Positions 25,400 through 34,981 of a stretch of 64,000 bases of DNA are shown piece by piece (the stretch's first letter is position 1; every line of letters starts with the position of its first letter). The notes beneath the pieces are model-generated. The model saw only the letters and a list, made by a program, of their open reading frames with translations, was not told where the DNA came from and made no database searches. Location of the stretch: contig NZ_AUBP01000005.1 in assembly GCF_000429305.1 (NCBI RefSeq), forward strand, positions 124,001 through 188,000, in the 5' to 3' direction. Source of the DNA: Desulfovibrio inopinatus DSM 10711. Lineage in GTDB: Bacteria > Desulfobacterota > Desulfovibrionia > Desulfovibrionales > Desulfovibrionaceae. A program made the translations under genes and the position numbers.

Positions 25400-26599
25400 T
25401 TATTTGCCAAACTCTTCCAATGCGGCGAAGGCAGGAAGGACTTTTCCTTCCATGAATTCCATAAAAGAGCCGCCTCCGGTAGAAATAAAACTCATCTTTT
25501 CTGTGACACCGGCAACATGAACAAGTGCGTCGGTATCCCCACCGCCAACAATGCTCACGGCCGAACTTTCGGCAACGGCTTCAGCCAGAGCCAGTGACCC
25601 GTTGGCAAATGCCGAATTTTCAAACGCTCCGACGGGACCATTCCAAACAATCGTCTCGGACATCGCCACGACTTCAGCAAACAATGCTCTGGAAGCTGGT
25701 CCAACATCCATTGCCATTTCATCAGCCCCGATCGCAGCAAAAGGACGCGTTCCGCACGCTCTCATATCCCCTAAGCTCTTGCCGGCATCCGTCGACACGA
25801 CAAAATCAACTGGCAGATAAAACCCGACTTTTTTCTGACGGGCTTCGTCGAGAATCTCTTTGGCTGCATCAAACAAGTCCGGCTCGACCAAAGATTTACC
25901 AACGTCATACCCTTGCGCCGCTAGAAACGTATTCGCCATAGCGCCGCCGATAATCATTGCATCGACTTTACCCAGCAGATTCTTCAGAATGCCTAGCTTT
26001 GACGAGACCTTGGCACCGCCAGAAATGGCCAGAAACGGACGCTTGGGATCTTTCAATGCGCCACCTAAGTAGTCCCATTCCTTTTTCAATAAAAACCCGG
26101 CACAACAGGCTGGTGTGTATTTGGGAAAGCCCACGACCGAAGCATGGGGGCGATGTGACACGCCGAATGCATCACATACATAGAGGTCGAATCCCTGGGC
26201 GACATCTTTAGCAAAGGAGTCGTCGTTTTTCGTTTCCCCTTCGTGAAACCGCAGATTTTCCAGCATAACAACATCGCCGGGTTTCAACGCTTCCACCATA
26301 GAATGGACCTGTTCGCCGAGGCAGTCCGAAGCCATGGTAACCGGGCGTCCAAGAAGCGACTCCAGGCGCTTGGCGACGGGGACCAAAGATAACTCTGGAA
26401 CCACTTTTCCCTTGGGTTTGCCAAGATGCGAGCACAGAACCAGGGCCGCTCCCTTCTCCAATGCGTACGTCAGCGTTGGAATGCTTGCCCGAATGCGATG
26501 ATCATCGGTTATGCGATCTCCATCAAGAGGAACATTGTAATCGACACGAATGAGCAGCTTTTTTCCGTTCAAATCCATTTCATCCAGAAAGCGAATCAT
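25400..26599 (-). CDS. pgk: Phosphoglycerate kinase
   Basis: A 399-residue glycolytic enzyme that transfers phosphate from 1,3-bisphosphoglycerate to ADP. The start at 26599 has AAGGAG upstream and gives the usual N-terminus; a frame 26 codons longer is discounted. Motifs are LIRVDYNVPL, SHLGKPKG, GGAKVSSKLGIL and IVGGGDTDALV. It has its own terminator. Length and motifs are normal. Confidence 0.97.
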   Translation of the reverse strand: MIRFLDEMDLNGKKLLIRVDYNVPLDGDRITDDHRIRASIPTLTYALEKGAALVLCSHLGKPKGKVVPELSLVPVAKRLESLLGRPVTMASDCLGEQVHSMVEALKPGDVVMLENLRFHEGETKNDDSFAKDVAQGFDLYVCDAFGVSHRPHASVVGFPKYTPACCAGFLLKKEWDYLGGALKDPKRPFLAISGGAKVSSKLGILKNLLGKVDAMIIGGAMANTFLAAQGYDVGKSLVEPDLFDAAKEILDEARQKKVGFYLPVDFVVSTDAGKSLGDMRACGTRPFAAIGADEMAMDVGPASRALFAEVVAMSETIVWNGPVGAFENSAFANGSLALAEAVAESSAVSIVGGGDTDALVHVAGVTEKMSFISTGGGSFMEFMEGKVLPAFAALEEFGK

Positions 26600-26732
26600 T
26601 ATGGCTGGCTCCTTTCTTTTTTGGTTGTCGAATGCAGGAACGCGGAAAGAATTTGAAAAATATAGCGCCCCGCTCACCTGTTATGCAATTGAGTCAATTC
26701 GGTCCAGGGGAAAGATACACCCCATACGCATG

Positions 26733-27221
26733 TCACTCTTCTCCATGACAAGACTGGCTTTTTATTGATTCACGCCGGTAAATCAGGGCGTCTTCCTTGG
26801 TGTCCGCGTAATACTGTTTTCGCCTTCCAGCCAGGGAAAATCCACACCGCTCATAGAGGCGACGGGCTGCCGTATTGGAGGGGCGTACTTCAAGAAACAC
26901 CACGCCGATTCCCGCTTCGTCGAGTTGACACAACGCTGTTTCAAGAAGAATTCTTCCCCTACCCTGCCCACGTAGCGCCGTATCAACGGCAATATTAACG
27001 ATCTCGGCCTCATCAAAAACAATTTGGAAGGCAACATAGGCGACGACGTCCTTTCCTTCAATGAGTCCGAAGATTCGACCGGCGCCACTTTCCAAAAAAG
27101 CACTATACTGGGATGCGGACCACACATCGACAAAAGACGCTGCTTCCAGGCACACAACGTCCTCCACGAAATCCTGCCCAAGCTCCTTTACAAACGACTC
27201 TGTATGTATAGCCATTTTCAT
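26733..27221 (-). CDS. rimI: Ribosomal-protein-alanine N-acetyltransferase RimI-like
   Basis: A 162-residue GNAT acetyltransferase. The acetyl-CoA loop is RGQGRGRILLETAL, and FLEVRPSNTAARRLYERCGF gives the typical RimI end. RimI acetylates the N-terminal alanine of ribosomal protein S18, and rpsR is also in this window, at 55484. Other GNAT specificities cannot be excluded. Confidence 0.82.
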   Translation of the reverse strand: MKMAIHTESFVKELGQDFVEDVVCLEAASFVDVWSASQYSAFLESGAGRIFGLIEGKDVVAYVAFQIVFDEAEIVNIAVDTALRGQGRGRILLETALCQLDEAGIGVVFLEVRPSNTAARRLYERCGFSLAGRRKQYYADTKEDALIYRRESIKSQSCHGEE

Positions 27222-27311
27222 AATGCTTCCAACATGTATTTACTTGGTCGCCAATTGGAATTAGAAGTCTCGTCTTGCCATAAACATATGACCTGTCAGT
27301 GACGTCGGTCG

Positions 27312-27875
27312 ATGAAAAGAAAAAAATACATCCCTGTTGAATACGTTGATGTCGTCGATGAAAATGACACGTGTTTGGCTGTCATGCCTCTTCATGAGGT
27401 CCACAGACAATCCTTGTTTCATCGCAGTGTTATGACACTGGCATATAATGCCGAAAAAAAATTGTTTCTTCAGAAACGAAGTCGGTCAAAACAGCTTTAC
27501 CCCGGGCGCTGGGATTTGTCCTCTACCGGGCATGTCAAGGCCGGAGAATCCCGGACCGATGCCGCCATCCGGGAGCTTCTTGAAGAAATCGGCGTGGAAT
27601 GCGATCAACTGCGCCCCATTGACGAAGTGCACGCGAGTGTCGATACCGCTTTTGAATTTGTAACTTTATTCAAATCCAAAGCAATCACGCCACAACAGAT
27701 TCGTCTTTCCGATGAAGTTGAAGATGGCATGTTTGTCGATCGCGCCGAGCTGGCCTGTATGGTCGATCGATTCCGCGAAACGCTCACCCCTGCCGTTGTC
27801 CACTTCTATATGAAGAACAAATTGTTTGCTGATTCCGGCACGAACTTGCATGACGAGCTCGACAGGAGTTCGTAA
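27312..27875 (+). CDS. Nudix hydrolase (YfcD-like)
   Basis: A 187-residue protein with a complete Nudix box beginning GHVKAGES and ending RELLEEIGVE (residues about 73-95). Flanking sequence (VYVDVVDENDTCL-like start, FHRSVMTLAYN, LFLQKRS) puts it with the isopentenyl-diphosphate-isomerase-like Nudix proteins of YfcD type. These hydrolyse nucleoside diphosphate derivatives, with substrate often unknown. It is divergent from rimI with no clear ribosome-binding site. Confidence 0.85.
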   Translation: MKRKKYIPVEYVDVVDENDTCLAVMPLHEVHRQSLFHRSVMTLAYNAEKKLFLQKRSRSKQLYPGRWDLSSTGHVKAGESRTDAAIRELLEEIGVECDQLRPIDEVHASVDTAFEFVTLFKSKAITPQQIRLSDEVEDGMFVDRAELACMVDRFRETLTPAVVHFYMKNKLFADSGTNLHDELDRSS

Positions 27876-28037
27876 CACTGGCGTAGCAAGGATATCTTGC
27901 CCAGCTCACGGGAGAGGAACCTCGGATACAAGGTTGTCCTAACCAATGCGTCCGGGAAAGGGCTTGCTCATGCTTCTTACAGTATATTGAAGCAATATCC
28001 TGCCATTTCCCCGAAGTCAGCCTACTATGGGCAAGTC

Positions 28038-28823
28038 CTAGGTGAGGAGTGCACCAAGCCTGTCGTGAATGAGCCCATTGGAAACAAGCAAAGACGAAGA
28101 ATAGAGAGAATGCGCCTCATTTGGATTGTAGGTACTGACACGACCGCCTGCTTCTGTGAGAATAAGCACGCCGGCAGCCATATCCCACGGTTTGAGATTC
28201 ACTTCATAAAACGCATCGAATCGACCGCACGCCGTATAAGCGAGATCAATCGCGGCAGAACCGACACGGCGGACGCCCTGCGCTGCGGTTAGCGTTCGTT
28301 TGAGATTATCCATGACGGGATCAATATTTTCTCGAATGGCGTAGGGAAAGCCTGTTGCGACAACAGCGTCTTCCAGCTCAGACGTTGTTGATACGGCTAT
28401 AGGGCGACCATTGAGCGTTGCACCTCGCCCCTTGGCTGCGGCAAATACCTCATGAAGCATCGGCGCGCTGATAACACCCAGAACGAGTTCTCCCTGGTTC
28501 CAAAGCCCCACCGAAGTACAGCACATTGGAATACCATGAGCGAAATTGGTCGTTCCGTCCACAGGATCAATAACCCACGTCATATCGGATAGCGCGGCGT
28601 CAGATGCGGTCTCTTCGGCAAGAAACGAACTCTCAGGATACAGTTGACTCAATGCCTCTTTCAACGCCGTTTCCACAGCGAGGTCTGTCTCAGTCACAAG
28701 ATCGATACGACCTTTGCGTTTGATATTTCGTGGTTTATCCCAATGGAGTCGCATGATGTCGGAGCATGATACCACCGTGTCCACAATACGAGAAAACGCC
28801 TCCGGAGATGTTGGGGATTGCAT
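28038..28823 (-). CDS. suhB: Inositol-1-monophosphatase family protein
   Basis: A 261-residue magnesium-dependent phosphatase. Metal-binding motifs are FLAEETAS (about 67), DPVDGTTNFAHG (about 87-98) and the second site KPWDMAAGVLILTEAGG (about 209-225). SuhB acts on inositol monophosphate and has a second role in ribosomal RNA antitermination in E. coli. It is downstream of mreB but separated from it by a terminator. Confidence 0.9.
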   Translation of the reverse strand: MQSPTSPEAFSRIVDTVVSCSDIMRLHWDKPRNIKRKGRIDLVTETDLAVETALKEALSQLYPESSFLAEETASDAALSDMTWVIDPVDGTTNFAHGIPMCCTSVGLWNQGELVLGVISAPMLHEVFAAAKGRGATLNGRPIAVSTTSELEDAVVATGFPYAIRENIDPVMDNLKRTLTAAQGVRRVGSAAIDLAYTACGRFDAFYEVNLKPWDMAAGVLILTEAGGRVSTYNPNEAHSLYSSSLLVSNGLIHDRLGALLT

Positions 28824-28862
28824 GAGGCCTCCTGACGTTTAGGTGAGAAAAACACAAAAACA

Positions 28863-28890
28863 GCCAATGCACCTCACGTGGTGCATTGGC
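28863..28890 (-). terminator. Rho-independent terminator after mreB
   Basis: The arms GCCAATGCACC and GGTGCATTGGC form an 11-bp stem with a six-base loop. On the minus strand it is followed by TGTTTTTGTGTTTTT. It lies 30 bases after mreB. Confidence 0.85.
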
Positions 28891-28920
28891 GTTCTATAAT
28901 AAAAAAATGACTGACCGGCG

Positions 28921-29946
28921 TCAGTTGATGAAAATATTGTGGTAGTAGCGTCTATTCTCCACGGTCTTGCCGGTTCCGCGCACGACCGTTGTCAGCGGCT
29001 CATCGTCAATGACAACATTGAGATATGTCTCTTTCGCAATAAGTTCATCAAGCCCTTTCAACAACGCCCCCCCTCCAGCCAACAATAAACCACTGTTGGC
29101 AATATCGGCGACCAATTCGGGTGGAGTTTTTTCAAGAGCGCGCTTCACGGAATTGACGATAACCATAACCGGATCTTTAATCGCTTCCCGGATGTCTCCG
29201 TCTTCCACGGTAATCGTGGTCGGGGTGCCGTTCACTATATTTTTCCCCGATACATCCATGGACATGACTTCTTTACCCGGCAGCGCTGAACCGATCTGGA
29301 TTTTAATCCTTTCGGCCATGTTCTCACCGATAAGGATCTGAAACTGATCCTGAATATAGCGTTGAATCGCCTCGTTCATTTCATCACCAGCCACACGAAC
29401 GGACTCTGCATACGCAACGGCGGCCAGAGAGATGACGGCAACCTCAGTGGTACCCCCACCGATATCAACGACCATATTGCCCACGGCTTCTTCCACAGGC
29501 AACCCGGCGCCGACGGCTGCAGCCATCGGTTCTTCGACAAGCTTGACGTCTCGAGCGCCAGCCTGATGGGCCGATTCAATAACAGCTCGCTTTTCTACCT
29601 GGGTAATGCCTGTCGGAACACAGATAACAATGCGTGGTTTCACAAGATTAAAGCCCCGGATGACCTTGCGCACGAAAAAGGCAATCATCTCTTTGGTGAC
29701 TTCAAAATCGGCTATAACGCCGTCTTTCATGGGACGTATCGCCCGAATACGCTCCGGAGTCCGGCCAAGAAATTCTTTGGCCTCTCGTCCTACGGCAATT
29801 AACTTGTCCGTGCGCGTATCTAACGCGACGACAGAAGGTTCGTTCAGAACAATGCCGCCGCGAGGCGTATACAGCAAAGTATTGGCTGTACCCAAATCCA
29901 TGGCCAAATCTTTGCTAAACATATGAAGAAATTTGCTCAATACCAT
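28921..29946 (-). CDS. mreB: Rod-shape actin homologue MreB
   Basis: A 341-residue actin-like ATPase that organises the elongation machinery at the inner membrane. Phosphate-binding motifs are DLGTANTLLY and DIGGGTTEVAVISL, and the adenosine part is LLAGGGALLKGLDELI. A TTG five codons earlier is the only other start; neither has a strong ribosome-binding site. No mreC or mreD is seen next to it; a GAF protein is upstream. A rod or curved cell shape is implied. Confidence 0.95.
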   Translation of the reverse strand: MVLSKFLHMFSKDLAMDLGTANTLLYTPRGGIVLNEPSVVALDTRTDKLIAVGREAKEFLGRTPERIRAIRPMKDGVIADFEVTKEMIAFFVRKVIRGFNLVKPRIVICVPTGITQVEKRAVIESAHQAGARDVKLVEEPMAAAVGAGLPVEEAVGNMVVDIGGGTTEVAVISLAAVAYAESVRVAGDEMNEAIQRYIQDQFQILIGENMAERIKIQIGSALPGKEVMSMDVSGKNIVNGTPTTITVEDGDIREAIKDPVMVIVNSVKRALEKTPPELVADIANSGLLLAGGGALLKGLDELIAKETYLNVVIDDEPLTTVVRGTGKTVENRRYYHNIFIN

Positions 29947-30095
29947 CGAAGTTGCTCGCAAGGGATGGGATAACGGTTCATCACGACGTGAAACGGTGCG
30001 AAATGTATTTCAATCCGCCCGGATGTCGTAGTAGCTTGCACCATTTCCAAAGTGGAATGAAGAATCTGTCTTGTAGTGCTGTTACTGACAAATGT

Positions 30096-31055
30096 CTACA
30101 ACGGTTTTTCGAGCTTGGTTTTAAGGTGAAGATTTTCCAGAAATAGCGCCAGATATTCCGAGACCATCTGAATAAATGTCTTCGTTTCTTCATATATGGT
30201 CACAGGGTTCTGATCTGCCAAAACAAGGACAGCCCGCGTCTTTTTGGAAAAAACAACCGGGTAACACAAAAAGCTCGCAAATGTCGGTCCTGCATCGTTT
30301 TTGCCAAAAAGTGGCGTCGATGAAGACTCGAAGTCTTCAGAGCCAATCGATGACCCATTACGACAGGCCCACCCAACAGCGCCGCCACCCAAAGGATACG
30401 CTCGTGGTATAGGAGTATCAAAAAAACTCGGATCATTGACACCCTCAAGAAAATACTGGCCACTGCGATCATCAACAACAGCAAGAAATGAGTATTGAAA
30501 CCGTGTCGCTTCTGCCACAATCTTGAGAAATTGTGACTGAAACGTCGACCATTTGGGGGTTTTCTTGTGCAGACTGCTAATCAATTCCAGGCTATGGTAA
30601 TACCCGTACTCCAGATGACCAGCTTCCACAGACCCGATATTGAGGTACAGGCTTGAAAACAACCCGGCAAATTGCGAAAGAATTTTCTGGTCTTTTTCGA
30701 CAAACGAATAGGTTTTTTTGCTGTCAATACAGACGGCTCCCGGGGTTTTGCCAAGAGGAACACCCATAAACGCTTTTATTTTTGTCTCGGCATTCCCCGA
30801 ATAATAGCCGAGTTTGCCGCGATTTTTGTCAAAATTCGAGATGCACAGTGGTTGACCTTCGCGAAGAATCCAGCCGACAAGCCCCTGCCCAGGATTCAAT
30901 CGCAGTTCCGGCCTTATATCGTCACCCAAGCTGAATGATGAAGCCAGAGTAAACTGGCGTGTGCCTGGAAGCGGGAGAAACAACACGCCGGAGTACGCAT
31001 CAAAAACATTGCAGACAATAGCAAGAATGGTATGAAATGATTCGTGTAAAAGCAT
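30096..31055 (-). CDS. Tandem GAF-domain protein
   Basis: A 319-residue cytoplasmic protein with two GAF-like domains. The first covers about residues 5-140 (LNPGQGLVGWILREGQPL, MGVPLGK) and the second about 170-310 (YPLGGGAVGWACRNGSSI, FLCYPVVFSKKTRAVLVLADQ). There is no output domain such as a kinase, GGDEF or DNA-binding part, so it may act through a partner. It precedes mreB on the same strand and is divergent from the next gene. Confidence 0.78.
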   Translation of the reverse strand: MLLHESFHTILAIVCNVFDAYSGVLFLPLPGTRQFTLASSFSLGDDIRPELRLNPGQGLVGWILREGQPLCISNFDKNRGKLGYYSGNAETKIKAFMGVPLGKTPGAVCIDSKKTYSFVEKDQKILSQFAGLFSSLYLNIGSVEAGHLEYGYYHSLELISSLHKKTPKWSTFQSQFLKIVAEATRFQYSFLAVVDDRSGQYFLEGVNDPSFFDTPIPRAYPLGGGAVGWACRNGSSIGSEDFESSSTPLFGKNDAGPTFASFLCYPVVFSKKTRAVLVLADQNPVTIYEETKTFIQMVSEYLALFLENLHLKTKLEKPL

Positions 31056-31309
31056 GAACTCAGCCCCATCGTCTCGTCAGAGGTCTATCCCCCCAGGGCA
31101 AGGAATTGACGAAAACGATGTCTTCTTTTATGTTAAGTAGTTTCATGACGTGTACTGTTTAGCATTCCAAATGCAACTCGTACAGCCGATTCTGATTATA
31201 GCCTTTTCCCACTCACAAAGAAAGAGGGAAGGACAACAGGTCGGCATAACATATGCGGATCGCCCATTGTTTTACTGATTTAAGGCCGCCTCTACGGCCA
31301 GGAGAAAAA

Positions 31310-33085
31310 ATGGCCTTACATTGGAAACAGGCGTTCACGAGTGCTCCCGACTTGAAATGGAAAGACGGGACTCGACTTGCCCACCCTCCCCAGATACGAA
31401 CGATTGACGAACTCAAGTTGTTTCTCGACTTGGTGCATGTCAAATTTTGTCTTATTCGCCCGTATTTCCAAGTTGAAGATTATCCTTTGGCCGAATTCAG
31501 AGAACTTTTGCCATCCTTCGACCTCGATCTTTACGAACACAAAGAGCTTCCCGGGTTTTCTCTCGTCGCACTGTGCCGCAACCTGCACTATTTCCAGGAA
31601 GTTTTCCAGTTCGACATGTTGCATAGCCCGCACAAAAAATCACTGGACGAAAATGATGCTGCCTGTCCCTTAACCCATCTCATGATAGAGCAAAACGTTC
31701 AGACGATGACGGGTCGTTTAGCCAAAAATTTACAAGACAGCTTCCAACAGCGTTTTCACAAAAAAGATATCACAAATTTAAAGCGTTACCCATCGATATT
31801 ACCCACTTTGCTCGATATGGAGCGTGCCCATGTTATGTCGCTTGATGGGCGAGGGATGTTTCATCTTTCCGGTGTCTATGGCTCATTGCCGTCAGATCTG
31901 GACACAGAACTCAAACGCTTTGGGCTCAAAATCGGCAAGTTTGCGGTCGGAGACGACGCCATGTACGAGCGGAACCGCAATTTTGTATACCAATTCCTCA
32001 TGGAACTTCATGGCTTCCCGATTGTGTCCGAACGTCGCACATCGGCATCATTGTTTGCTCGACGTCTCTTCCGCATGGGAGAAAATTTCCTCGTTCGCGT
32101 TATGGGACAATCAGATCGCACGATAACAACGCTGTATTCGCATCCTGAAAACAAGCACTACCCCAGAGTGGAAAAAATAGCGCTGGTCGCTGTCGACGAG
32201 CAACAAAAAGACGTTCTCGCCAAGCTCGGTGACGGTGGTTTCTTTATCGATCCAGAGAAACGTATTGTCGCGTTACGAGTTATCTACCGACAACACAAAT
32301 ACAGCCACAAAAACGTCCGTCAAGATCGTGCGCTCTCGGTTTGGCGGCAGGAAGTCATTCATCCGTTAACCGGCGAATCGCTGGACAACATCAATATTAT
32401 TAAAGATACGTACAATATGTTTCTTCGCCTCAATGATATTGTACGAGGTGAATATGTTGGGAGAATAGTTTATAAGCGAACGGAAATTATCGAAAATACA
32501 GATACCGATGAAAAACGCCTGAAGTTTCTTTATGCATGGTTGAGCAAACATCAACGACGTATTATTGGCTACTCCGACGAGTTTTATGCCAATGTTGTTC
32601 TTGCTCTTGATTCATATATGCTTTCTCCGCAAAATCACGATCGTTTTGCGCCACATCGTAGTCTTTATCGTGAAGTATGGGCAAAATACAGCTACATTCA
32701 ACAGGCCAGAAAAGTAAAACAACTTGAAGATCTCAAAGACAGACAGTTCAAGGGAAAGAAAATAAAATACATTGAAATGCTTACCAGCTTCAGTGAGATT
32801 CTCAATGATCTAAAATTTGAAATTGTCAGCTATTTCGATACACTGGTCGAGCAAGTGTTGTTTTTGTGCGAATCCATACTCAATGACCCGTACCTGCTTC
32901 GCACCTATATCATGAAGAAGGACGATGAACTGACCCCGTATGGCCTGTCAATTAAAAAGACGTATGGCCGCATCGTCATGACACTTGACGAGTTTAAGCT
33001 TATCCGAAAATCCCGCCGTAGCCAGACGAAAAACGCTCCGGAAACGGTGGAGACATCACAATCCGCAAAAATCGCTTTATCTTGA
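31310..33085 (+). CDS. Large protein of unknown function
   Basis: A 591-residue protein; AGGAG six bases before the ATG at 31310 fixes the start. I do not recognise the family. It is predicted soluble, rich in aromatic and basic residues, with a helical C-terminal third (YIQQARKVKQLEDLKDRQFK) and no P-loop, metal-binding cluster or signal peptide. Landmarks are WKDGTRLAHPPQIRT near the start and YLLRTYIMKKDDELTPYG near the end. Four bases overlap the open frame of the next gene, so it may be co-transcribed with gcvT. Confidence 0.7.
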   Translation: MALHWKQAFTSAPDLKWKDGTRLAHPPQIRTIDELKLFLDLVHVKFCLIRPYFQVEDYPLAEFRELLPSFDLDLYEHKELPGFSLVALCRNLHYFQEVFQFDMLHSPHKKSLDENDAACPLTHLMIEQNVQTMTGRLAKNLQDSFQQRFHKKDITNLKRYPSILPTLLDMERAHVMSLDGRGMFHLSGVYGSLPSDLDTELKRFGLKIGKFAVGDDAMYERNRNFVYQFLMELHGFPIVSERRTSASLFARRLFRMGENFLVRVMGQSDRTITTLYSHPENKHYPRVEKIALVAVDEQQKDVLAKLGDGGFFIDPEKRIVALRVIYRQHKYSHKNVRQDRALSVWRQEVIHPLTGESLDNINIIKDTYNMFLRLNDIVRGEYVGRIVYKRTEIIENTDTDEKRLKFLYAWLSKHQRRIIGYSDEFYANVVLALDSYMLSPQNHDRFAPHRSLYREVWAKYSYIQQARKVKQLEDLKDRQFKGKKIKYIEMLTSFSEILNDLKFEIVSYFDTLVEQVLFLCESILNDPYLLRTYIMKKDDELTPYGLSIKKTYGRIVMTLDEFKLIRKSRRSQTKNAPETVETSQSAKIALS

Positions 33086-33114
33086 AAAAACAGGGTATGC
33101 GCAAAGGAGATCTC

Positions 33115-34206
33115 GTGGAAACACTCAAGGTAACGCCACTCACAGAGTGGCACAAGGCACACGACGCGAAAATGGCCCCATTTGCTGGCTATGACATGCC
33201 CATCCAATATACCAAGATACTCACGGAGCACGAGCAAACTCGCACCAAAGCCGGGGTGTTCGACATCTGCCATATGGGAGAATTTCTCATTTCGGGCGAG
33301 AATGCTGCCCAGGCATTGGGCAAGGTTGTCACACATAATCTCACGACACTGATGCCGGGGCGCTGTCGGTATGGGTTCCTTCTCAACCCTGAGGGCGGTA
33401 TTCTTGACGATCTCATCATCTACTGTCTTGAGCAAGATCGATACATGCTCGTTGTGAATGCCGCGCGGACAGCATTGGATTACGATTGGCTCAAAAAGCA
33501 TCTTCCTGAGCATATCACTCTGGAGGATATCTCTGATCAAACCGCCAAAATTGACCTCCAAGGCCCCCGTTCCTATGCCGTGCTTACTTCGGTATTAGGT
33601 CAAAATATCGAATTGAAATATTTCAATTTCACAACGCTCTCGTATGAGGGAGAAAATCTTCTCGTCAGCCGCACCGGCTATACCGGCGAACTCGGATTTG
33701 AGTTCTATTTGCCGGTCTCCAAAGCCCTTGGTTTATGGGAAGCATTGATCGCTCACAACGATGTCGAACCTGTTGGCCTGGGCGCACGCGACACGCTCCG
33801 GCTTGAGATGGGGCTGCCATTGTACGGTCAAGACCTCGACGAACACCATACGCCGTCTGAGGCCGGCATGACGTGGCTTCCTGCATCCGACGCCGATTAT
33901 GTCGGTAAAAGTCAATCCAGCACCATTCGCCAACGACTTGTTCCTCTCGTCATTGAAGGACGACGGAGCGCCAGACACCATGATGCGGTCAAAGATGCGT
34001 CCGATAACACCGTCGGCGTTGTCACGAGCGGATCTTTTGCACCAAGCTTGGGTCACGTTGTCGCGCTGGCCTATATCAACGCCGACGCTGCCGACCAGGA
34101 TGCCTTTTTCATCGAAGCATCACGCACCAAGCTTGAAGCGAAAAAGACCGAACTGCCCTTCTATAAAAAGGGCACCGCGCGCATAAAGCTTGAAGACGCA
34201 CAATAA
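33115..34206 (+). CDS. gcvT: Aminomethyltransferase (glycine cleavage T protein)
   Basis: A 363-residue T protein that transfers the methylene group from aminomethyl-lipoyl H protein to tetrahydrofolate. The GTG at 33115 has AAAGGAG upstream and is preferred over a TTG 11 codons earlier. Motifs are MAPFAGYDMPIQY, GVFDICHMGEF, RTGYTGELGFEFY and ARDTLRLEMGLPLYG. H and P proteins are not next to it, so the rest of the system must lie elsewhere. Confidence 0.92.
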   Translation: METLKVTPLTEWHKAHDAKMAPFAGYDMPIQYTKILTEHEQTRTKAGVFDICHMGEFLISGENAAQALGKVVTHNLTTLMPGRCRYGFLLNPEGGILDDLIIYCLEQDRYMLVVNAARTALDYDWLKKHLPEHITLEDISDQTAKIDLQGPRSYAVLTSVLGQNIELKYFNFTTLSYEGENLLVSRTGYTGELGFEFYLPVSKALGLWEALIAHNDVEPVGLGARDTLRLEMGLPLYGQDLDEHHTPSEAGMTWLPASDADYVGKSQSSTIRQRLVPLVIEGRRSARHHDAVKDASDNTVGVVTSGSFAPSLGHVVALAYINADAADQDAFFIEASRTKLEAKKTELPFYKKGTARIKLEDAQ

Positions 34207-34216
34207 AGCTGACGTC

Positions 34217-34981
34217 ATGTCGCGCATCGACACATTTTATCTCGCTCCGGAGAACTGGCAAGAACCCTTTGTGCTCAGTGGTCATGAAGCCGGTCATCTT
34301 CTGCGTGTCTTGCGAGCCAAGCCCGGCCAGACTATCCGCCTCTTCGACGGACAAGGCCGGGCCGGCCTGTTTCGTATCATACAGACAGACCGCGCCTGTG
34401 CACGACTTGAGTGCCTTGAGATGCACACGATGGATCGCCCGGCGCAACGAATCCACCTTGCTGTTGGTTTTGGCAAAACATCCCGCCGTGCCTGGTTTCT
34501 CGAAAAATGTGTTGAGCTCGAAGCGACATCGGTCACGTTCTGGCAAGCACGTCGCAGTCAAGGACGCGTACCGACCATGGTGAAAACGAGCTGGACCGAC
34601 AACCTCATTGCCGGCGCCAAACAATCGGACAACCCGTTTTTGCCAGAGCTTGATGTCGCACCAGGAGGTTCTGCCGAGATCATCCGACGATTCCCCAACA
34701 CCTCAAGCCGATACATTCTCTGTCAGGACGGAACCCCAATCACCGCTGCTGAAATGACCGCACCGGGAGACCATGCTGTTGTCATCGGTCCGGAAGGTGG
34801 ATTCGATCCAGACGAAATCGATGCATTTTCGCACGCTGGATTTACCAAACGCAGTCTAGGGCACAGAGTGCTCCGTTGGGAAACGGCCGCTTTGATGTGT
34901 CTCGGACTGTTTTTCTGGGTCAATTCGCACGACGATGGACCAACATCCGACGCCTCATCGGCAGCGTCTTTTTCATTATGA
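34217..34981 (+). CDS. rsmE: 16S rRNA m3U1498 methyltransferase RsmE
   Basis: A 254-residue SPOUT-fold enzyme that methylates U1498 of 16S rRNA using SAM. Typical motifs are EKCVELEATSVTFWQ, the knot pieces VVIGPEGGFDPDEI and SLGHRVLRWETAAL. An N-terminal PUA-like part has LRAKPGQTIRLFDGQG. The ATG at 34217 is preferred over an upstream TTG inside gcvT. The stop overlaps the start of rarA as ATGA. Confidence 0.92.
   Translation: MSRIDTFYLAPENWQEPFVLSGHEAGHLLRVLRAKPGQTIRLFDGQGRAGLFRIIQTDRACARLECLEMHTMDRPAQRIHLAVGFGKTSRRAWFLEKCVELEATSVTFWQARRSQGRVPTMVKTSWTDNLIAGAKQSDNPFLPELDVAPGGSAEIIRRFPNTSSRYILCQDGTPITAAEMTAPGDHAVVIGPEGGFDPDEIDAFSHAGFTKRSLGHRVLRWETAALMCLGLFFWVNSHDDGPTSDASSAASFSL

Noticed and set aside
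27897-28292. A 131-codon frame on the plus strand between the Nudix gene and suhB
   Set aside because: About two thirds of it is antisense to suhB and it has no recognisable content.
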